NCBI GenBank assembly: GCA_015665275.1
Contig: JADFAL010000044.1
Location: forward strand, 1-57,813
Reading direction: 5' to 3'
Source of the DNA: Flavobacteriales bacterium
GTDB taxonomy: Bacteria; Bacteroidota; Bacteroidia; Flavobacteriales_D; Crocinitomicaceae
DNA: 57,813 nucleotides
The position numbers were made by a program, and so were the translations under genes. Numbering within the stretch: position 1 is the first letter of the stretch; every line of letters begins with the position of its first letter. This document shows positions 45,302 to 54,078 of the stretch, piece after piece. The notes beneath the pieces are model-generated. The model searched no databases and was not told the DNA's origin. It saw only the letters and a list, made by a program, of their open reading frames with translations.

Positions 45302-46422
45302 GGGTCTGCATTATTTGGCTTGTCTAATTTAATTCTTAATGAGATAATATGCGAATACAAGGCAACCGAAGCGTCTCCGATATCCGTAAAGGCATAATCC
45401 AAATAGAAATTCTTGATGTTTAGACCTATTCCAAGGTTGGGTTGAACATTTAATGATCGGGTATCATCAAAGTCAGTTACATATTGCATGTTGCTCAAAC
45501 CTGCACGCAATTGCACATAGTTCTTGAATCCGAATGAAAGTCCGAGATGTGGATCTGCGGAAACCAAACTTGTTTGAAGCAAGGTATTTCGTTGACCATC
45601 CGTTGTTACTGTTAAATCCACTTCTCCGGCAGCATACAATCCTTTTTCGCCAAATTCAAATTTTCGGTAAGCCCCTAGAACAAGACGTGGAAGTGTTAAT
45701 TCCAATCCGTTTTCAGGAAGTGCATTCCCTGTATTCAAGAATACTTCTTTCGTTTCATCATTTAAGGTGAACATCCAGGCGTTGAATGTGGAGGTTGCAT
45801 CGCGCAAGACTCCTCCGAACTGCCAGCCTTTCTTCGATTCGTACTGAACACCTGCGTCAAGTCCGAATCCCCAAGAACGTGCAAAATCTCCAACACGACG
45901 GTGAATTACCTTTACGTTACCCCCCACGCTCAGTCCTTCAATGGGCATTTTACGTGCATAGGAAAAAATGAAAGCGTAATCGGCGGCAGTAAATGTTGAA
46001 ATCCGGTCGTAGTCAATGTTTCCGTTGTTATCAATTAACTGGGTCGTATTTGGAATATCATCAACAGCGAATCGAATAGCCGTGAAGCCAACGGTACTTT
46101 TCTCGTCAATAGAATGGGCCAAGCCGAGGTAATCGTATTTCGCAATTCCTGCAAAGTACTCCGCATGCATCGCTCCAGCTTCTAACCACTTATCAACTTT
46201 TGTCAATCCTGCTGGGTTCCAATACCCAGACATTACGCCCCCAGTTTGTGCTACAACTGCATTTCCAAGTCCTAATGCGTCCGCACCAACACCAATGGCC
46301 AAAAACTCATTCGAATATTTTGGGGCAATCGCGTTTGTGAGGCTTTCTTGAGTGGAGGGATCTTGGCCGAACGCGTTTAGCGCACCAGTAGTAAGCAAGA
46401 TTGCAAGAATCTTAGTTTTCAT
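45298..46422 (-). CDS. porV: Type IX secretion outer-membrane protein PorV
   Basis: 374 residues from the start at 46422 (MKTKILAILLTTGAL) with a signal peptide ending near AFGQ. PorV is a FadL-like 14-strand barrel that shuttles cargo from the translocon to PorU. The conserved FLAIGVGADALGLGNAVVA and SGYWNPAGLTKV segments are present. Its end overlaps the porU start by 4 bases, so the two are translationally coupled. It is divergent from pssA. Confidence 0.93.
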   Translation of the reverse strand: MKTKILAILLTTGALNAFGQDPSTQESLTNAIAPKYSNEFLAIGVGADALGLGNAVVAQTGGVMSGYWNPAGLTKVDKWLEAGAMHAEYFAGIAKYDYLGLAHSIDEKSTVGFTAIRFAVDDIPNTTQLIDNNGNIDYDRISTFTAADYAFIFSYARKMPIEGLSVGGNVKVIHRRVGDFARSWGFGLDAGVQYESKKGWQFGGVLRDATSTFNAWMFTLNDETKEVFLNTGNALPENGLELTLPRLVLGAYRKFEFGEKGLYAAGEVDLTVTTDGQRNTLLQTSLVSADPHLGLSFGFKNYVQLRAGLSNMQYVTDFDDTRSLNVQPNLGIGLNIKNFYLDYAFTDIGDASVALYSHIISLRIKLDKPNNADP

Positions 46423-46561
46423 AAATAAATTAATTTTCACCTCCTTTAACAGCATTTTTTACAAAAAATTGTATTCTTTGTGGCTTGTATGGTAATTAGA
46501 CGTAGTAGAAATAGTTTTCGTTGACATTTACCACTACAAAATTAGCATTTCCATAGATTCA

Positions 46562-47368
46562 ATGATAAATCTACCCAATCTGTTTACCGCAGCCAATTTA
46601 CTTTCGGGTATAATTGCCATTCTTTTGGCATTTGCCGGAAGGATTGATTTGGCGCCATTCGCAATTTTTGCAGGAGCACTTTTCGACTTCGTTGATGGTT
46701 TTCTTGCGCGTAAACTTGGAATTGCAGGAGAAATGGGAAAACAAATGGATTCATTGGCCGATATGGTCACGTTTGGCGTGGCGCCGGGAATGATCATGAT
46801 GGTGCTTATGTCCATGAACCTGAACGATTACTTGGAGTACCGAATGGAGGGAGAAGTGTTTCCCGAAGCAGTTTCCATGGATTTTTTCGCTTATATAAAT
46901 CAATTGGCTGATGGTACCCAGAGGTATGCAATTCCACTTTTTGCATTGGCGATTCCTTTCTTTTCCATTTTCAGATTGGCAAAATTTAATGTCGATTTGA
47001 GACAAACGGACCAGTTTATTGGCTTGCCGACTCCGGCGAACACACTTTTCTTTATGACCTTTCCCTTGGTACTTTGCTACGGTGATTTAGCGGATCGGGA
47101 AATGATTCTAACTGCCTGTCAACCAGAAGTTTTGTCTGTTTTATGTGTTACGGTGAGTTTTCTGACGATCCTCGAGATCCCACTGTTTGCGCTGAAATTC
47201 AAGCAATTCGGCTGGAAAGGCAATGAAATCCGATACTCGTTTTTGTTGATAAGTGCTGGATTAATTATCATTTTTAAAACTTGGGCAATTGCATTAATTG
47301 TATTTTTGTACTTGGTTTTATCGCTGTTAGATAACGTATTTAATAAAAAGAAAACGGATGAGATTTAA
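46562..47368 (+). CDS. pssA: CDP-diacylglycerol-serine O-phosphatidyltransferase
   Basis: 268 residues, integral membrane. Makes phosphatidylserine, the precursor of phosphatidylethanolamine. The CDP-alcohol phosphotransferase signature is complete: D42, D45-G46, A49-R50, G59, D63 and D67, with the final aspartate in SLADMVTFGVAPG. Several hydrophobic helices follow. The 3' end overlaps purS by 11 bases. Confidence 0.95.
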   Translation: MINLPNLFTAANLLSGIIAILLAFAGRIDLAPFAIFAGALFDFVDGFLARKLGIAGEMGKQMDSLADMVTFGVAPGMIMMVLMSMNLNDYLEYRMEGEVFPEAVSMDFFAYINQLADGTQRYAIPLFALAIPFFSIFRLAKFNVDLRQTDQFIGLPTPANTLFFMTFPLVLCYGDLADREMILTACQPEVLSVLCVTVSFLTILEIPLFALKFKQFGWKGNEIRYSFLLISAGLIIIFKTWAIALIVFLYLVLSLLDNVFNKKKTDEI

Positions 47369-47609
47369 GGCAGAAATTGATGTGATGCCATTAGACGCAT
47401 TGCTTGATCCACAAGGGAAAGCGGTTACTGGAAGCATGAAGAATATTGGTCTTGATGCTATAGACGGTGTGCGAATCGGAAGACACGTACGTTTATTTGT
47501 AGAAGCACCTTCACAAGGAGACGCCGATAAAATGGTAGACGAAGCATGCAAGAAATTGTTAGCGAACCAAATCATGGAGAGCTACGTCTACGAGATTGAG
47601 GCAGTTTAA
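47358..47609 (+). CDS. purS: Phosphoribosylformylglycinamidine synthase subunit PurS
   Basis: 83 residues matching PurS: MRFKAEIDVMPLDALLDPQG, then AVTGSMKNIG, VRIGRHVRLFVEA and a final helix with YEIEAV. PurS is the small partner that bridges PurL and PurQ in FGAM synthase of Gram-positive type. No PurL or PurQ is in the window. Overlaps pssA by 11 bases, which gives translational coupling between two unrelated pathways. Confidence 0.9.
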   Translation: MRFKAEIDVMPLDALLDPQGKAVTGSMKNIGLDAIDGVRIGRHVRLFVEAPSQGDADKMVDEACKKLLANQIMESYVYEIEAV

Positions 47610-47676
47610 AATCTGCCCGAGTTCATTTTGGCATCGCCTTTGACTGGTGACCGGAACAAACTCAAAACAATTAGTT

Positions 47677-48642
47677 ATGTCTGAAGAAATCGTAAATAAC
47701 AAAAAGAGCAACGGTGCGTATATCGCCATTATCATTATTTTGCTTGTAGGAATTGGTGCACTTTTCTTCGCTTGGAATAATGTTCAAGGAGAATTAGTGG
47801 ATGCCAACAATACTGTAAAGAAGTTGGACAATGATAAAAAGGAGCTGAATGCTGTTATCGCGAAATACATCGGAAGCGATTCAAAAGATTTAAAGGCGAA
47901 CTTAAATCAAATGTTGGCGAATTACGATCAGCTGGCAGAAATGGGTACTCCTGAACAAAATGCCGAGATCGCCCAACAAAAAGCACGCATTGAAGAATTG
48001 TTGTCTGAATTGGATTCGAACAAGAAATTGAACTACTACACGATCTCGAAATTGAAGCGTGAAAACGATGAGTTGCGCGACATCATGAGAGGGTATGTAT
48101 ACGAGATTGATTCCTTGAATACTTTGAATCTTTCGTTGCGAAACGACTTGGATGAAACAAGCACTGCACTGGAAGAAACGACAATTGACCGTGACAATCT
48201 GCAAGTGAAAGCAGATGCGCTGGATGAGAAGGTAAAGGCGGGGCAAAAGTTGACGGTAATTAAAAGTTCATTCGCATCACGAGCGATGAAGCAAACAATT
48301 ACCAACAATTTCAAAGAGACGAACAAAGCGAAAAACGCAGTTCGGGTTGAATCCGAATTTACCATCGGTAAAAATGCAATTACCGATGCCGGGGAGAAAA
48401 CTGTGTACATGCAGATAGTCGGTCCTGATAAGAAAACACTGCAAAATACGCTCTCTGGAATTGTTGAAACGGAAAGCGGGAATGTTCCTTACTCGCACAA
48501 ACGTACCATTGATTATCAAAACGCAAGTGTTGATATGCTGATGACATACAGCGTACGTTCAGAATTAGGTAAAGGAACCTACAAAGTAAATATCTACTGT
48601 CAAGGCCAATTGATTGGAGTTGATAGTTTTACACTCAAATAA
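47677..48642 (+). CDS. Membrane-anchored coiled-coil protein
   Basis: 321 residues from the start at 47677 (MSEEIVNNKKSNGAYI); a start 30 bases upstream is not needed. One membrane helix at about 15-35 is followed by heptad-rich coiled coil (about 40-190, for example AQQKARIEELLSELDSN) and a C-terminal beta domain of about 110 residues. Topology suggests a periplasmic coiled coil with a globular head. Family not recognised. Confidence 0.78.
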   Translation: MSEEIVNNKKSNGAYIAIIIILLVGIGALFFAWNNVQGELVDANNTVKKLDNDKKELNAVIAKYIGSDSKDLKANLNQMLANYDQLAEMGTPEQNAEIAQQKARIEELLSELDSNKKLNYYTISKLKRENDELRDIMRGYVYEIDSLNTLNLSLRNDLDETSTALEETTIDRDNLQVKADALDEKVKAGQKLTVIKSSFASRAMKQTITNNFKETNKAKNAVRVESEFTIGKNAITDAGEKTVYMQIVGPDKKTLQNTLSGIVETESGNVPYSHKRTIDYQNASVDMLMTYSVRSELGKGTYKVNIYCQGQLIGVDSFTLK

Positions 48643-48647
48643 GTTAG

Positions 48648-48926
48648 ATGGTCAATATTTTTATCGCGAATCTTGACTGGAGTATCACTTCAGAAGACCT
48701 CAGGGCCACTTTTTCATCATTCGGAAAAGTAGCTTACGCACACGTTGTATACGAGAAGAAAACCAAGCGCTCGCGTGGATTTGGATACGTAGAAATGGAA
48801 GACACAGATGAAGCTATTCGCGCAATTGAAGCGTTGAATGGAATGGAAGTTAATGATCGAAAGTTAGATGTGAAAATTGCATCTCCAAAAGAAAATCGAC
48901 CGAAACCTAAAACGACAGATAAGTAA
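48648..48926 (+). CDS. RNA-binding protein with one RRM domain
   Basis: 92 residues consisting of a single RRM. RNP2 is IFIANL near residues 4-9 and RNP1 is RGFGYVEM at residues 43-50. A short basic, proline-containing tail follows (KENRPKPKTTDK). Such single-RRM proteins are frequent in Bacteroidota and bind single-stranded RNA, perhaps in cold adaptation or mRNA regulation. It starts 6 bases after the coiled-coil gene. Confidence 0.93.
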   Translation: MVNIFIANLDWSITSEDLRATFSSFGKVAYAHVVYEKKTKRSRGFGYVEMEDTDEAIRAIEALNGMEVNDRKLDVKIASPKENRPKPKTTDK

Positions 48927-48927
48927 T

Positions 48928-49701
48928 ATGTCAGATGCAGTCAACCAAGGAAGTGTAACTTTCGAAATTGATGATAAAGGAATAGGAACGATCGAATTCG
49001 GTCACCCATTGAGCAATTCATTGCCCGGGAAGATCTTGCAGAAATTAGCAGATACCATTACGGAACTGGGTCAGAATGATTCAGTGAAAGTGATTGTGTT
49101 GAAGTCGCAAGGCGATCGTGCATTTTGTGCAGGAGCTAGCTTCGATGAGCTGATTTCAATTAAAGATTTCCCTACTGGTAAAGTGTTTTTCTCAGGTTTC
49201 GCAAACGTCATTAACGCATGCCGTAAATGTCCTAAGTTGATTATTGGACGTGTCCAAGGGAAAGCCGTTGGAGGTGGAGTTGGAGTTGCGTCTGCAGTAG
49301 ATTATTGCTTCGCAACAGAGCATGCTGCCGTCAAGCTTTCTGAATTGGCCGTTGGAATTGGACCCTTTGTTGTTGGACCAGCCGTAGAGCGAAAAATTGG
49401 ACGCTCGGCAATGAGTCAGTTGGCAATCAATGCTACGGAATGGCGATCAGCTGAGTGGGCGCGCGATAATGGACTGTACACAGAAACGTATGCTTCGGCG
49501 ACTGAAATGGACGAAGCGATCGCGAAACTATCAGAGAAGTTGTCGAAATCAAACCCTGAAGCCATGGCACTTTTGAAACAAGTTTTCTGGGAAGGAACAG
49601 AGCACTGGGATGAATTATTGGCAGAACGCGCAGCAATGAGCGGTAAATTGGTTCTTTCCGAGTTCACAGTGAATGCAATCAATGCATTCAAAAGTAAGTA
49701 A
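48928..49701 (+). CDS. Enoyl-CoA hydratase/isomerase family protein
   Basis: 257 residues from the start at 48928 (MSDAVNQGSVTF), 1 base after the RRM gene stop. Crotonase fold with the two oxyanion segments FCAGASFDEL and GKAVGGGVGVASAVDY. Catalyses hydration or isomerisation of enoyl-CoA; the precise substrate is not visible. It stands apart from the main beta-oxidation locus. Confidence 0.92.
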   Translation: MSDAVNQGSVTFEIDDKGIGTIEFGHPLSNSLPGKILQKLADTITELGQNDSVKVIVLKSQGDRAFCAGASFDELISIKDFPTGKVFFSGFANVINACRKCPKLIIGRVQGKAVGGGVGVASAVDYCFATEHAAVKLSELAVGIGPFVVGPAVERKIGRSAMSQLAINATEWRSAEWARDNGLYTETYASATEMDEAIAKLSEKLSKSNPEAMALLKQVFWEGTEHWDELLAERAAMSGKLVLSEFTVNAINAFKSK

Positions 49702-49725
49702 AGATATTACCCTTACTATATAATC

Positions 49726-49780
49726 CGGTACGTAGGTCGTCGAGCTTGTCGAGATGCCTGGATGCCGGTTTTTTTATACC
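49726..49780 (+). terminator. Hairpin terminator with palindromic repeat
   Basis: CCGG arms enclose a stem-loop around CGTCGAGCTTGTCGAG, followed by a run of seven T. It ends the enoyl-CoA hydratase transcript. The internal palindrome is of a type that recurs between genes in this phylum. Confidence 0.6.
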
Positions 49781-49815
49781 CAAAAGTTCCCAAGAATCTT
49801 TACTTTCGATTATCA

Positions 49816-51300
49816 ATGAATCGAATTAAACCATCTCATCTTTTCTGGTTAGCACTGTTAACAGGGCTGATTGTAAGGTTGATCATCATTTTTCAGCCTG
49901 AAGCTAATCTACTAACGCGATGGGGTTCTGACGATTTGTATTACTATTCGCAAATTGCAGGGCATATAGCGTCAGGAGATGGATTTACTTTCGACGGGAT
50001 ACATTCCACCAACGGATTTCAACCCTTGTTCCTATTCGTATTGATTCCGTTCGGGAAGTTAATGCTAAACGATTGGTATTCCTCTTGGGTTGTTGTTTCA
50101 CTCGTTGTCACTTTGCTCAGTGTTCTAGCGTGTTTTCAATTGCGGAAATGGGCACGAGAAATGGAATGGTCTGAATGGCTGGCTGTACTGCTCCCCGGTT
50201 TCTTTATTTTGCACCCAAAAATTCTCAGTGTTACGTTTAACGGAACAGAAGGGGCATTGTCATTTTTAATGTTGGTTCTGACACTTCGAGCATTTCTCTG
50301 GATGAAAGAAAAGCGAAATTTTCTGCCTTCTATTGCGGTTTTTAGCTTGTTCGTAATCACCCGCATGGAATTTTCATTGATCCTTTTCTTTTTAGCTGCG
50401 TTCGCTTTAATTCAGGGGCAGTCTTTAAAACGTTGGTTTCTTGTGGCTATTGGACCCATTATTACTTTCGGAGCCTGGATGACTATCAATTTTGTCTCGT
50501 TGGGCAATATAGTTACTTCATCTGGTCAAGCGAAAGCTACACATGCGACATGGTATGAGTTTCCATTTTTCGAAGGAATTAAGGGCGCGATCGGAACGGT
50601 GTTTTATGCGGAATCTGCGTTGAGTTGGGTGATCATTGGATTAACCCTTATAGGTTTGTATGCGCTCTTTCTTAAAAAGGATCGAAACCTTTGGGGATTA
50701 CTGCTCTGCTTGGGATTGGTTTCCATCGTACTAATGATTGTCACAATTAAGACACTTCATGGTTTCCGCGACTGGTATTTTGTCCCTCAGTATTTGATAC
50801 TGTTGATCTTAGTAGCCCATGGGATTGAGTGGTTCGTGAGCGGGAAAAAGCTATACTTAGTAATGTTTCCTGTTGTGATAGGAATGCTTTGGGGAGAGGC
50901 GACTTGGAAACCGAGAACGTTCGACGGGCAATTTGTAATTCACTCCTGCAAGGATCTTGAGAAAATTCTAGCTCCAGGAACGCTCATTGGAGTCTATAAT
51001 GCAGGTTTGCCTTCTGCTTGCCTTGGGGAAAAGTATACTGTGGTCAATTTAGACGGTGTAGTGAATAACAGTGTTTTAAAATACCTCGAAAAACGCGAGT
51101 TGGGTAGTTATGTTGGGTTGGAAAAAATAGAATTCATTTTCGATACCTCCTTGTCTTTATTGTTCTTTCGAAACAAAGCCGGGATCCCAAGTCATCGAAT
51201 GCATGTTTTTTACGACAAAAACAATGTCTGGCATCTGGAACGTGTGATGCTGCCAGAATTTGTTCATCCCTCGATCCGCGAGGCTTTTGAACAAAATTGA
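49816..51300 (+). CDS. GT-C-like membrane glycosyltransferase
   Basis: 494 residues from the start at 49816 (MNRIKPSHLFWLALL). About ten membrane helices. The acidic motif after the first helix (RWGSDDLYYYSQIA) and the segment DGIHSTNGFQPLF fit the GT-C fold of lipid-linked sugar transferases (ArnT or DUF2029 type). A soluble C-terminal part of about 90 residues follows. Donor and acceptor are unknown. A TACTTTCG box only 7 bases before the start suggests a nearly leaderless transcript. Confidence 0.8.
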   Translation: MNRIKPSHLFWLALLTGLIVRLIIIFQPEANLLTRWGSDDLYYYSQIAGHIASGDGFTFDGIHSTNGFQPLFLFVLIPFGKLMLNDWYSSWVVVSLVVTLLSVLACFQLRKWAREMEWSEWLAVLLPGFFILHPKILSVTFNGTEGALSFLMLVLTLRAFLWMKEKRNFLPSIAVFSLFVITRMEFSLILFFLAAFALIQGQSLKRWFLVAIGPIITFGAWMTINFVSLGNIVTSSGQAKATHATWYEFPFFEGIKGAIGTVFYAESALSWVIIGLTLIGLYALFLKKDRNLWGLLLCLGLVSIVLMIVTIKTLHGFRDWYFVPQYLILLILVAHGIEWFVSGKKLYLVMFPVVIGMLWGEATWKPRTFDGQFVIHSCKDLEKILAPGTLIGVYNAGLPSACLGEKYTVVNLDGVVNNSVLKYLEKRELGSYVGLEKIEFIFDTSLSLLFFRNKAGIPSHRMHVFYDKNNVWHLERVMLPEFVHPSIREAFEQN

Positions 51301-51364
51301 GCATTTCTACTTAGCAACAAATACCTGAAATTATAGGTGAAACCACTTAAATTCAGGGGTTTGG

Positions 51365-51397
51365 TTTGTTTTTATGTGTGCAATAAATGTAAATTGA
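51365..51397 (+). promoter_or_regulatory. Promoter of the T9SS cargo gene at 51420
   Basis: TTTG (51365-51368) and TAAATTGA (51390-51397) separated by 21 bases approximate the TTTG/TAnnTTTG pattern, with the ATG 22 bases further on. Confidence 0.35.
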
Positions 51398-51419
51398 GTA
51401 TCACAACCAAAAAACGGCC

Positions 51420-52013
51420 ATGAAAATAATAGCATTTCCTATTCTTTTAACTCTCTTGCTTCTTTCAGGAATATCTCACGCTCAAGATTCAACTACCGCT
51501 CGGATTTCCGGAGCCGACGTTGTATCCTTACGTTGTGAAGGTACTTGCGATTGTTCTCTCGAAGGTATTTTGGATACAAAAGTACAGTGTACTTGCAATG
51601 AGTGTACAAAGGTTATCACTATTACAGAGTCAGGTTTGCAGGGCGAGACAAGCGCGACAATCTATAATCTGGAGGATGCTTCCATTGAAGTTCCATTGGT
51701 AGAAGAGTTCTTCGATTACACCGATAGTTCTGGTGGCGGAATCATACTCGAAGACTTAGAGTTATACCGGAACGGAGACGATGTTGCTGTATTATTCATG
51801 TATCTGAATCCTGCGCAGGATAAAATTGCTGTTCGGTCAGAAGCGCAAGAAGTCCAAATATTTGATTTGTGGGGAAAGAAGGTGATACAGGTTGAAATGC
51901 TTGTTGCGAATGAGGAAATTAGCATCACCGAACTTTCCAACGGAGTTTATATTGTGCAGCTTCAAACTAGCGATGGAGATCTTGTCCGTCAATCGCTCGT
52001 CGTTCAAAAGTGA
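51420..52013 (+). CDS. Cys-rich secreted protein with a type IX sorting domain
   Basis: 197 residues with a signal peptide ending near SHAQ. The cargo part of about 95 residues contains six cysteines clustered as CEGTCDC...CTCNEC, suggesting a small disulfide-knotted or metal-binding module. The C-terminal region is a T9SS type A sorting domain: LNPAQDKIAVRS, VQIFDLWGKKVIQV, LSNGVYIVQLQT and a final VVQK. Function unknown. Confidence 0.82.
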   Translation: MKIIAFPILLTLLLLSGISHAQDSTTARISGADVVSLRCEGTCDCSLEGILDTKVQCTCNECTKVITITESGLQGETSATIYNLEDASIEVPLVEEFFDYTDSSGGGIILEDLELYRNGDDVAVLFMYLNPAQDKIAVRSEAQEVQIFDLWGKKVIQVEMLVANEEISITELSNGVYIVQLQTSDGDLVRQSLVVQK

Positions 52014-52022
52014 CGCATTACA

Positions 52023-53858
52023 TCAGTGAGCAGGCTCAATCAAGTGCTCACCATAAACTGAAAATGGCAGTAAGTGGTCAATACTTGGGGTGTAATCATT
52101 TTTGCGATCCTTCTTCTGCTTTAATTTTCCGTTTTTCTTCCGTTTGGTAACGTACCAATACTTAAGCACCTCATTGCTTGCCATAATTGCGGCATATTTT
52201 CGATCACCGTTCTGCTCATAAGCAATGCAGCTCCCTCTTCGGATACCATTAGTATAATTGATTAACCAGTGCTTTGATCCATTTGGATAGAAGGTTTGCA
52301 AGTCGTAGTTTAAAACACCAAGTTTATAGTTGCACGAAATGAGGGGCGCGAGTGTTTCATGAATTTCTCGATTTTGCTGTGGAAGCGTGTTGCTTGTGCT
52401 TAGAAATGTTGTGTCAGCCTCACGTAAGTATCGCTTGTATTCGGAAGTAAGGGTGTCTAAATGATATCTGCATTCGATGTGAATGGTGTCATTTTTATAG
52501 TTCCAATACCCGTGTTTTTGATTTGCGGTAAAGTTTCCAGAAGCATAGGGCATAGGCTCGTAATTGGTAGTGTCGAAGAATACCGCAGATCCATTGCGCT
52601 GTCCATTAGAGTAATGAACCACTTCAACCAGTTTATTGTTATTGTACACGCGCCACTGTCCTTGTTTTACTGATTTGCCTGCAACTTGGGTATAATAATT
52701 TGAATGGATTACAGAACCAAGCAAATTGCCTTGATTCAATGCATACAATTCTCTAATGGTATCCCGCCCTGTTGTCACCAATCCGCGCAAGTATTCGAAT
52801 CCATCTGAACTCTTTTCAATGGTGACGAAAGTTTTTTCAAGACCATTGAAGGATATACTGTTTCTTAGAAATTTCCCTTGCAACGTTTCCATGTCATTCA
52901 AAAGTTCTCCTTCCGGACTCCATGATTTATAAATTATAGACCCAGATGCTGCAATGTCCCACGATTCTTGCTTGCTGCCATTTGGATAAAAAATCTGTTT
53001 TGTAGAACTATTGTTGTTCTGGTAAGTATGACGCTCGGTTAATTTCTCATCAACAAAGGTTTGCTTTAGCACAAGGCGGCCGTTTTCATGAACTTGTTTG
53101 ATCAATTGATTGGCGCGAGAATTATAATCGATCCAAGTGCCCAGGTTGTTTCCTGCTTGGTCTCGGTATTCGGAATGTATAAGGATGCCATTAATGTCTC
53201 TACTTTCGGAAGAAAGAATTATGCCTTCATCATAAAGAGTTTCGCGCTTTTTATAACCATTTACGTATTCGATCTCTTCACCATGCAAAACTCCGTATCG
53301 ATAGTTATTTACAATCTTACCGTTCGATGTGAATTCAACGTGCTTCCCATGTTTTTCCTGAAGTCCATTTTGATGTGTATAGTTCCAGAGTTCCGAAATT
53401 TTTCCCTCATCGTATGTTTTATAAGAGTATTGCTTTCCATTCCAATAATGACTTACGGTACTAATCCGTCCTTGCTCATCCCAGTACACTGCTTTGCCAT
53501 GAAGAAGGCTATCCTCGTTACAAGCGCACCGACTTCTTAGAATGCCATTTTCGTGATAGGAATCTCCACATGCATTGAATGTCCAAATGATTGAAGAGAA
53601 ATCATATGTTATCGGCTGGTAATAATCCCAATCGATTTGACCATGCCATTGTACATGTTCATAGTCAGTAGGGTAATTCATCCACTCATTCGGCTTAATT
53701 AATTGTTGAATCTGGAATGTGCTGTCTAGGGTTTCAGCGGTTGGTTTAAAAACAATATGACGCGGAGTCAGATCTTCTTTCTGTATTTCAGAAGTAATCT
53801 GTGCAAATAGAACTGAGTTTGGTGCGCCTATTAGAATAAATACGAGTAACGTTTTCAC
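52023..53858 (-). CDS. Secreted MORN-variant repeat protein (YwqK-like)
   Basis: 611 residues with a signal peptide ending near LFAQ. Most of the protein is built from YwqK-type MORN-variant repeats, visible as YWNGKQYSYKTYDEGKISEL, FTSNGKIVNNYRYGVLHGEE, and FYPNGSKHWLINYTNGIRRG. The family is labelled toxin-antitoxin YwqK antitoxin, but a large secreted member is more likely a structural or binding protein. It has no T9SS domain. Confidence 0.88.
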   Translation of the reverse strand: MKTLLVFILIGAPNSVLFAQITSEIQKEDLTPRHIVFKPTAETLDSTFQIQQLIKPNEWMNYPTDYEHVQWHGQIDWDYYQPITYDFSSIIWTFNACGDSYHENGILRSRCACNEDSLLHGKAVYWDEQGRISTVSHYWNGKQYSYKTYDEGKISELWNYTHQNGLQEKHGKHVEFTSNGKIVNNYRYGVLHGEEIEYVNGYKKRETLYDEGIILSSESRDINGILIHSEYRDQAGNNLGTWIDYNSRANQLIKQVHENGRLVLKQTFVDEKLTERHTYQNNNSSTKQIFYPNGSKQESWDIAASGSIIYKSWSPEGELLNDMETLQGKFLRNSISFNGLEKTFVTIEKSSDGFEYLRGLVTTGRDTIRELYALNQGNLLGSVIHSNYYTQVAGKSVKQGQWRVYNNNKLVEVVHYSNGQRNGSAVFFDTTNYEPMPYASGNFTANQKHGYWNYKNDTIHIECRYHLDTLTSEYKRYLREADTTFLSTSNTLPQQNREIHETLAPLISCNYKLGVLNYDLQTFYPNGSKHWLINYTNGIRRGSCIAYEQNGDRKYAAIMASNEVLKYWYVTKRKKNGKLKQKKDRKNDYTPSIDHLLPFSVYGEHLIEPAH

Positions 53859-53949
53859 AAGTATGATAATGACACTATTCGATTGGAAAAGGTTGCTAAC
53901 CTTTCTGTTAAGGAGATGTTAAACTAATTTTGCACTTTTGGGGACTTTT

Positions 53950-53967
53950 CGGGGCAATTACTCCCCG
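53950..53967. other. Small hairpin upstream of the rplM promoter
   Basis: CGGGG and CCCCG arms around an 8-base loop. It lies before the rplM promoter and could terminate readthrough; there is no strong T run. Confidence 0.3.
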
Positions 53968-54002
53968 TAATTTCAGATACGCAAATTCTTTATTCAAAAG
54001 GG

Positions 54003-54033
54003 TTTGTTAATAAACCTAGAAATCATATCTTTG
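54003..54033 (+). promoter_or_regulatory. Promoter of the rplM operon
   Basis: TTTG at 54003-54006 and TATCTTTG at 54026-54033 with a 19-base spacer match the Bacteroidota consensus almost ideally. Transcription would begin near 54040, giving a leader of about 39 bases that contains a CAATT/AATTG hairpin (54040-54055) with the loop TAGGGG. Confidence 0.75.
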
Positions 54034-54078
54034 CACCCCCAATTTAGGGGAATTGTCTTATTTAATAAATGTTTAATT

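Noticed and set aside
53088-53540. 150-codon plus-strand frame opposite the MORN-variant gene
   Set aside because: It is antisense to a long repeat gene with a signal peptide and has no recognisable features.
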